Assembly (NCBI GenBank): GCA_037179385.1
Contig: CM074179.1
Coordinates: 3,100,001 to 3,164,000 of the forward strand
Direction of reading: 5' to 3'
Source: Holothuria scabra
Taxonomy: Eukaryota > Echinodermata > Holothuroidea > Aspidochirotida > Holothuriidae
Length of the DNA: 64,000 nt
A program made the position numbers and the translations under genes. Positions 53,201-62,200 of the stretch are shown here, in pieces (positions within the stretch are counted from its first letter, which is position 1; each line of letters starts with the position of its first letter). Under the pieces are notes generated by a model. The model saw nothing but the letters and a program-made list of their open reading frames with translations, was not told where the DNA came from and searched no databases.

Positions 53201-56200
53201 TTGGTATTGATAAATTTTTGAGATGTGGATAATAAAGGTATTATGTTTCATCACAATGGCTTGAATGGAAATCATCCCAACCAGTGTTTTTGCTTGATCA
53301 TTTTTAGTGGCAGATTGCAGTTGAATTGGGAAATGATGTTGTGAGCCTTAGGTAGTGAAGGTTTCCCCGAGCTGTCTCCCCCTTCACATTTGAGAAAAAT
53401 GTTTTATCTTTAAGAAGGTGAAGATTCAAATGATGCCACCTTTTAGCTTTTGTAAGCGGAGAGTCATTTTTCTAACCAGCCAGTATGAGCAGGTGGGCAA
53501 AGGATATACATACGTGACTTGGCCGTAATCTCCATTTAGATAAATGACCCTAACATCTGATTGGAAAATGATAATACATTACATTTCCAGCAATGCTACA
53601 GTTTACTCTGAGAAAAATCTATACTGAGCAGAACAGTTCATTTGATGTGTGTGTGTGGGGTACTCTGTCTGGCATTGCTCACAACAGCTAGAAATGTGGT
53701 CGTGGCACCATAGTATTAATTTCTTTGAACCTTGTCAATTCGCATTCAGCTCTGAATTAAGAGATTTTATGAGTGGAGACAAACTAAAGAAGCAAAGAGC
53801 CAAGAATCAATGGACAGCAATTCATAAGCAAATCTTCGATATCATCAAGAAGTACTTGACTAGTGATGTCGTGGGTGATGAGAGAACCAGGGAAATACTA
53901 GAAACAGGTGGGTTAACCATTTGTCCAAATTATTTTATTTTCTGTGAAAATTTTGCCTTCTGTTTGACTACCTCAATCATTGCATTGTCTTTGATTCATT
54001 GATTTATTTGCGACTGAGACATAATCCTACAAAACAATAGGATGTATTGTTCCTACAAAACAAAAAGATGTATGGAAGAAATGTTGAAAACAATGAAAAC
54101 AGACAAATGAAATGACAAATAAGACCACAAGAGTCAGAGTAATGAGGGATGGCCCTAAAAGGTCTTGAAAAAACTTTGTTTCATTGGGACCCCTTTAGCA
54201 AGGATGGAACAACAGAACAACAAGGCAACTGCACAAAAAATAAAAAAAAGTATTTAAATTGAGATGAAAGATGAAGGCTATGAAGTGACAGAACAAATAT
54301 TATTTGTGTAAGGATATGATATTGGGACACAAAAGTGGGACATTTGTGTCTAAATCAAAATATAAAATTAAATGATGATTTAATTGCTGACATTTTTTAA
54401 AACTGTGGTGGGAAATGTCATCAAAATATAAAACAACATCTTTGGTAGATGTCAAAATGTTTTATGTTACAAAAACTGGTTCTAATCTTTTGTTAGGTAC
54501 ATAAGACACCAAAGCAGAATTCGGTCCCAAAAATAAGGTTAAAAAACTGAAATTTGCTTTCATTTGACTGTAGGTGTTCATGTTACAATGTGGAATGATA
54601 TATTAATATCTCTTGACTAAAGATCCTCACATTCTGCATGCCTGCCTGACCATGTAAGTGACAAATCTTTTGTTAGTTACATAAGACACCATTTTGTCCT
54701 GTTTTTGGAGTCCTGGTAACCAATGTTAAATTTGCTTTTAAACTTTCCTCGTCAGCCACTTATTGCAAAATGTTAGGAAATAGTAGTTTGCAATCATGTT
54801 CAATTTCCTTTCCAACACATTTATAAATGATTCACACCAAATTACATTATTGACTGGAGTTTTGGCACATAAGTGCAACATGGTGCCTGTTTTGGTGTCT
54901 TCGTAACTAACATTAACATTTTGTACCCTATCAACACAGAATGCAAAAGGCAAGGCAAACATGTATAATGTAGAAGTAGAGACCAGCATATACCCAAATC
55001 ACAGCATGAAAAATAAGTCATGAAATTACGAGTCACAGTCACATTTAAGCCCAACCAATGTTGGGACTACTATGTTAGTGTCCAGTATCATATCCTTACA
55101 TATTTATAATTTTCAATTTTATTCTGTATGGTTACACTATGTACTGCATCAGATGTAAGGGAGTAATACTTCTTTGTGATACGTGAAATATTACAGTAAT
55201 TTTGAAAAGTAATGCAGCTTTGAGGTTAAACAATTTGAAATAAAAATATACCAGTGAGTCAAGAAGCTAACTGAATCGACTGTATGCAAGGGGTGAAGTG
55301 GGGTGAGGCATAAAAAAGGTGTGGAGATGGGGCAGCAATGGTGGCAGTCTGTCAAAGTAAACTTGTCAGATTAGTAAGTTCCTAATGTAGGTTTTGCATG
55401 TAAGGTTTTCTAAAGTATGTATTTATTTAAAAAAATTTTTGTGGCCTTCAATTTCAATAAGAGTATTTATACTCAGAGTTGAAAATTCATTACTTTTTCT
55501 GACTGGGAGTTATGGAATTGGTTGCAGAGGGGTAGGGGAGAGAGTTCTTGTGGTTAACTGATTTACAGTCTCTTAGGAGAGTGCCATGAACTGTGCTCAA
55601 CTTCCTCTCACCATTGCATAAAATCTGTACCATTGTAAGAAGACTTGTATAGCATGAAAGACCCCTTTTTGTGCCTAATTGTAACTTAAAGCATAAGTTG
55701 AAGGGGGACAGGGGGAGTAATTTTGTAATTAAAACTCTACCATGTGAAAGAATTCTGCAAAAAATTTTCACTAAAACTGTTTTCATTTTCCTTGTTCAAA
55801 ATGCTTTATATTTTCTTTCATCACAAAAACTATTTCTTTCAGTTCCTGAGAAAGAACTCAGATTAGCCATTCCTTCACCTCTAGTATCATCATGTGACAG
55901 TGTAGCATATGCTATCACAAGAAATATCGCAGACTTGAGAAGAAATCTACAGGATTTTACAGCCAAGGAATATATTGACTTACTTCAGATGAAGTCGGAG
56001 GTTGATGATTCCTGTTATGATAGAGTTCAAACTTTAAAATATGATATCTTGCCACAGCTGGTGAGTATATTCATGTTGATAGAATGGTATTGGTTATAAT
56101 GGTTAGAATTGGCAACGTGTGCCATGATGTTTGGTCACAGAATGGTATTGTTGTAATATTTTGTTTGTTTAGTAAACAGCTCCTTGCATGCTATGGCTGT

Positions 56201-59200
56201 AAATTTTTGTAAAATTTTGTAGCATGCAGTCTGATCTCAAGTGTGGTGTTGTGCAATGGACTGTGTCTAAAATCAATTGGCTTTGTGGTGTAAAATTTGC
56301 ATTTTAATCTGCCGTACAGTTGAGCTGGGATCCCTGTTTTCATTCCGGTCAGCTAGACACTTAGATTTATGCCAGGTGTTGTATGCACATACTGAAAAAA
56401 ACCGGAAAGCTATACACTATGTGCAAAGTTCGGTTTGCTTATCCCATGCTGTGCCCACAATTTCATGTGGCAACAAATTAATGAATGTACTTACTGCTGA
56501 ACAGTAGGACTAGTATGTATCAAAAGTATTGTATCTTTTATTGCTTACACTTAAAGGGATAGTAAGGTAAGCTTACATAAATTAAAGGAAACATTTTAAT
56601 CTTATCTAATACACAGATAGGTGAAAAGAATATAAAAGATGTCTCCGTCCGTTGGCATAAAGATGGAATATCCAGCCAATCTGACCGTACCCATGCCCTC
56701 TATCTTGAAAACTTGGCGCAAAACTGTTTGGAAATATTCAAGATTAAAGTTGAGAGATGTCTTGAACAGCGGGATGGGTCAAAGGTTATACCAACAAGTG
56801 ACCTTTATGAAGAAGTCGCACAGCATGCATTGTATGCCCAGAACAGGTAAGGTTTTACATATTAATGATGAATGTTAATTGGTGTTCATGATATTTGGGG
56901 TGTGTTTGGTCTAAAGGTAAGAGCAGCCGTCCTAATGCGGAATGCCTGGGTTTGATTACCAGGTCGAGTCATACCAAAAACACTAAAAATGGAACCTACT
57001 GCCATTGTGTGTGATGCTCCACATAAGCATTTGTGTAGGGAAAACAAGCCAGTGTGCCACAACTGGTGAAAAATGCAGTGGTCGGCTCGACTTGAACCAA
57101 TAGGTTGGAAATGGCCATAAAACTCCATCTAACTAAGTATAAACAATACTTGTAATATTTCCACTCTTTAAAAAGGCTCAACTTTTATATTGTTCAGTGA
57201 CGATTTTATCAAATAATTTGAAAAATATGACTGACCTGAAAAATGTTATGAATGGGGACTGAATTGGTGCAGAACCACAGGGGTTTTTATGGGTTTCTCT
57301 TGTGACAAATAAATGGCAGGAAAGGAGAGTGACTTTCGTAAGAATGGAATTATTTTAATGCACTTTTTTTTAATGCTGGAGAGCATCTTTCTTTACTATT
57401 AACATTGAAACAGAAAATTACTTGTAATTATTCAGGGGCTTACTCAAAACTTCAGTTGTGAACTTGTAAAAACTAGAACAAACATGAGAAAAAAAGTTTT
57501 AATTAAGGTGCACCTAGAGGAAGTCATTTTTAATTCTGACTGATTAACCTAAATATCATAGATTAGATAAATTAACACCAACATCGGTATTGTACTGACA
57601 GTTGGCTGGGCTCTACATATTGGAGTAACAGGCAAATTCCAAATTTTGTTAATTAATCAAATTAGTTAGGACATTAAAGAAATTAACAACTTCTTTAAGC
57701 AAATTAAAAAGCTTATTTGGTTTATCAAATTTAAATCCATGTCAGTAATGTTCATTGAATAATACCATGTTTGCATTAAAGTATTTTTGAAATTAGATTC
57801 TTTTAAAAAAATAAGTTTATTTCAGATCAGAAAATGTAAGACTCATCCTCTTTAATTAACCCTAACCTCATTTTGCCATAACGTTAATGGGAATGGCAAA
57901 CTTCCTGATAACAAAGTTATTCCACTAGAATTTTTCCCCTTTCTTTATACTTTATATGCCTTCATTGAAGGGGAATGGTAAATGCATGGGGTCAGGGTGA
58001 AGTGCTTTCCTTGGACAGATGTTCTCTTTTAGAAAATGTTGAGACAAACAGAAAGTACCATTCCTTAAATCACTTCATGATATGTTATCCCTGAGAAGTA
58101 ATCTATCCACAGAAAATGTCACCCTATTGAAAATCTATATCCTCTCCTCCCTTGATTACATTTTGCAGTTTTAGCCCTTTGGCAATATTACCAAACTTTC
58201 TTAAAAAATGTTCTTCCCTGGAACATCTTTGACAGGTGCAAAACTTTCTTTGGTCGGAAGGATGCTTTGATTGAAATCAAGGAGTACCTGCTAACAGATA
58301 CCAGGCAACCATTGGTACTACATGGTGAACTAGGAATTGGAAAAACATCCATGGTAGCAAAATCTTTGGAACTTGTCAAGCAGTGGATAAAGAGGTAAGA
58401 AGGGGTGCTTATATCAGTGTGAGTTGAGTTTAAAGCTACTGCCACCGTGGGTGGGTGGGGTGGGGTTAAAGGGGAATTTCTCCCCTCAGATTTTGTCCTT
58501 GGCCCCCACTTTCGCCCAAATTTAGGTCAGTTAGAACAGTAGGTTTACCAAAAAAATGAATAACACACCACCCCTGGGACTAAATATTCCATTCAGAGAT
58601 TTGCTAAAACTTCAGAGCTTCCAGGGGCTTTTCCCCAACCAGATGCTTTGTGGAGGTTTTGTGCTGCACCCCAAGATTTGGTTTTCCTTCGTTCTTATTC
58701 CTTGATCCACTGCTGATTAGGGTTCAAGCAGATTCTGGAAATCTGGAATGTCAGGTTTAAGTGAAATTTGAATTTCCAGGCTTGAAAGTTGGAGAAAACA
58801 GGCCATTTCTTGTCCTGGAAGATTCAGGAATGTCAGGAATTGAACTTAATGTTCTGATTTTCTCAATGTTCAGATCCATTATTTTGGGGGAAAATGATGA
58901 AAATATGGGGATGTGACTGTTTTAAATAAAGGTCCAGCAATTACCCAGTCATATGTATGTGCACTTGAACCCATAACAGACAAATTTTACCACAGCACTT
59001 GAAAAGGAAAATTTTCTCATTTGAAATGTGGAAGGTGATGACAACTTATACTGTCAATGAAGAATAGATCTAAAATTAAGTGTAGGTGCAATTATTTCTT
59101 ACTTGATATGAAACTGAGCTGTACAACATCATCTAACTTACTACAGTAGCCAGACTATTTAAAGTACTTCCAGTAGTATGAACCACCTCAGAGTCCACAA

Positions 59201-62200
59201 AATGAATTAATCCAGCCACCGTGTGATTGTTCGCAAATGATTTGATACTGAGCAACAACACCAATTTTCTATTGAGCTTTTATTTATTGCTGTAATCTCT
59301 TAGTCTTTACTTATTCTGTTAGGGCAATTTACAGTTAACTTTGGACCAATTGTCCATCAGAACATACAATGGAATTTGCTACCAATCTGGGTAAATATTT
59401 AGTTGCCCTTGTTTTCGTCCAAAAAATGGAGGTCTCAGATGGCATGCTTCAAGGGTAGAGAAGATAATTATATAAGTTTTGCTCTTTCATTACTAGTAAG
59501 TAGCTCTAAGGTGTATTTAACTTCTTGACTTGTAAACAGATGTTTTACATTTTTCCCCTAGTGATAATGCATGCATCATCTATCGGTTTATTGGTATCAC
59601 TCCTACCTCTGGAGAACCGCACCTTCTTTTACGGAGTATTTGTCAACAGATCTGCTACTTGTATGAATTGGACCAGTCCACTATACCTGAGGTAAAACTT
59701 TTACATATGTGTAGAATTTTTGAAATGTGTCATATGCCTACTTGATCCAGGAAGTTGATTTTTGGAAAATTTGTCTTGTAATGAGAGAAAGAAAATAGAC
59801 TGGTAATTTAATTATTCTAGCAGCTGAAGAAATGTGGTATGGTTAACAATAAACAATACGTCTTTGTGTAATGATTTGAAAACAAATTTCAAGGTTCTAT
59901 TGGTGATATACCCTTTTGTTTCTCTCACTTGGCAGCTCTTGTCATTGAAATCTGTTGTACAACTGAGAGGGTTGTCAGCTAGACTCAGAGGTCCCAGTTG
60001 CTTATTAAAGTGGCTTAGTTAGCCTGCTCTTGCTGGAAGAAGCACAGCTTTAGGCATTGGGTTGGTGATAAATGGAGGGAAGGAGGGGTAGTTCATTTTA
60101 AGACCTACTGGACATCATGACAGAAGCTGTGTTAAGGAGTGCTTTGTGAAAATTTCAGGTGTGTTTTTGTTCATTGAGTGATGACTGTAAATTTGGGTGG
60201 CATTCCTTGAAATGCTCATCATTTCAAATTCAGGATGCTATGACTTTGTGTTTAATAATTCTCTAAACTTAGGATACATCTCCTTTACATTTTTGACAGG
60301 ATTTTTATGGAGTGATTAATGACTTTGAAGTGAAACTTTCATCAGCATCTCCAGACAAGCCATTGGTTATGTTTCTAGATGGGTTGGATGAACTAAATCC
60401 CAACGTTCAAGAATTCAGCTGGTTACCTAACATACTGCCAGAGAATGTCAAACTGGTACTGACATGCCAGTCAGGGGAGGAATGCAACTCATTAAAGGTT
60501 ATTAAGGTAAGGATGCAAGTGTATATGAGTTGTATCATTGTAAGGGGGGGGGGGAAGGAGCTGGTGATAAGGAAAGTTAAACGGAGTATGTCTGGGCAAG
60601 GAGAAGAGTAAGTGTGAAAGTGTTACTGATGGGTGTTAATGATGGTCCTGATAAGGAGGGGGGTGGGGGGAGTGAAACTCATTAAAGGTTGTTAATGCAA
60701 GAATTTGGGTTTACATTAGTTTTTGTTTGTTGTTGAGTAAGTTAGTCAGATGAGACTTAGCGACACACCAATACGAATGTTTTATACACTGTCATTCAAC
60801 CTGATAACAAATTCAAAGTTTAAATTAATTTCCAAGTATGGTTTAAGCTGAAATCTGGTTTCCTTATAGCAGCCTCTTACAACAGGCGGGAAGTACCCAG
60901 GGCATATTCTACACCCCCAGCACACAAGGGGCTTGTGTGTTGTTGAGAGAGGAAGGTAATGATGAGGGGAGTTTATGGAAGTAAGATAGGGCAAGAAGAC
61001 GAGAGAATATCAAACTGTTCTTGAAAGGTGGTTTATCTTGGTAATCCTAATCATACAATTAAAAGGTGAATGGGTTCTACCTGATTGTTGATTGGCTGTT
61101 CTCATCTGTAGGTAGTTGTCTCAATTTACTAAATGTCAGTGATTGGTTACATCCCTTACTGTGTTACTAATTGTATTTCTTCACAGAAACATTGCTCGGG
61201 TGCTCACATTGTTCCCGTCTCACCTCTTTCGCAAACAGAAATAAGTTTTTTGTTAAACTACCAGCTGGCCAGTGCAGATCGTACACTCACAGAATCCCAG
61301 AGAATGGATGCCATGGAGTTATGCATGGCAAACCCTAACCCTCTCTATGTGAGATTGGTTTGCAATGAAGCCAAATGTTGGAGGAGCTTTGCAGAAAAGA
61401 GAGAGACATTTTTGCCAAATGAACTCAAAAAACTTGTTAATGGTAAGTTTGCAATACTAGTGATGACAATCAATAATTCTGGCTTTGAAGAGCAGTTGAA
61501 CAAAAACTGTCCATTGCATTAGACATTTAACAACTGTACATTACAGACTGACTTTAATCTCCCCCAGTCTGTTCTCTGTGACTTTTATTTAACATTCCAA
61601 CTAAGCAGACAGGAGTGCATGCATAGTCATTAGTTTTGGTGAGGACCACTGTGCTCCAGATGTGCTGCACAAATTCTAAATAATATTGAGAACATGTCAC
61701 AGCTTTGTTCAGTTTAACTTGAGCAAAATCAGCTTCAGTTTATTCAATGGTTATATATATTTGCTTTGATTCTGGGAAAATAGTTAACTATGCTAATCAA
61801 ATATAAACAGACTTTTATGAACTCAGTGTCTATTTGTCTAATGAGAATTACTTCAAATAACAATTCAAATAGAATGAGCACATTTTTACTTATTACATAT
61901 TATTGCATCATAGTTGGTAAGAGTTCTATAGCTAAGGTTATAGTGAATGGCACAGTCTGAAAGCTCAGACAAATGGAATTTGTTTGGACCATTGCAATAG
62001 GAATTATTTTTTAAAAATTTAAGTCCAATATCTACTTCAAATGGTTTCACATTTAACATGCAAACTTAGTTTTCTATTTATAAATATTTCAGTGAGCCTT
62101 TCTAAACCCTGTTTACATTTTTTCTACAGCAATATTTGTGCAGCTGGAAAATACCCACGGTGAAGCTGTGATCAAAAGGGCTTTGGGTTATCTTACAGCA

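Noticed and set aside
56930..56975. Genuine tRNA gene
   Set aside because: The A and B boxes belong to the head of a SINE; no complete cloverleaf is present.
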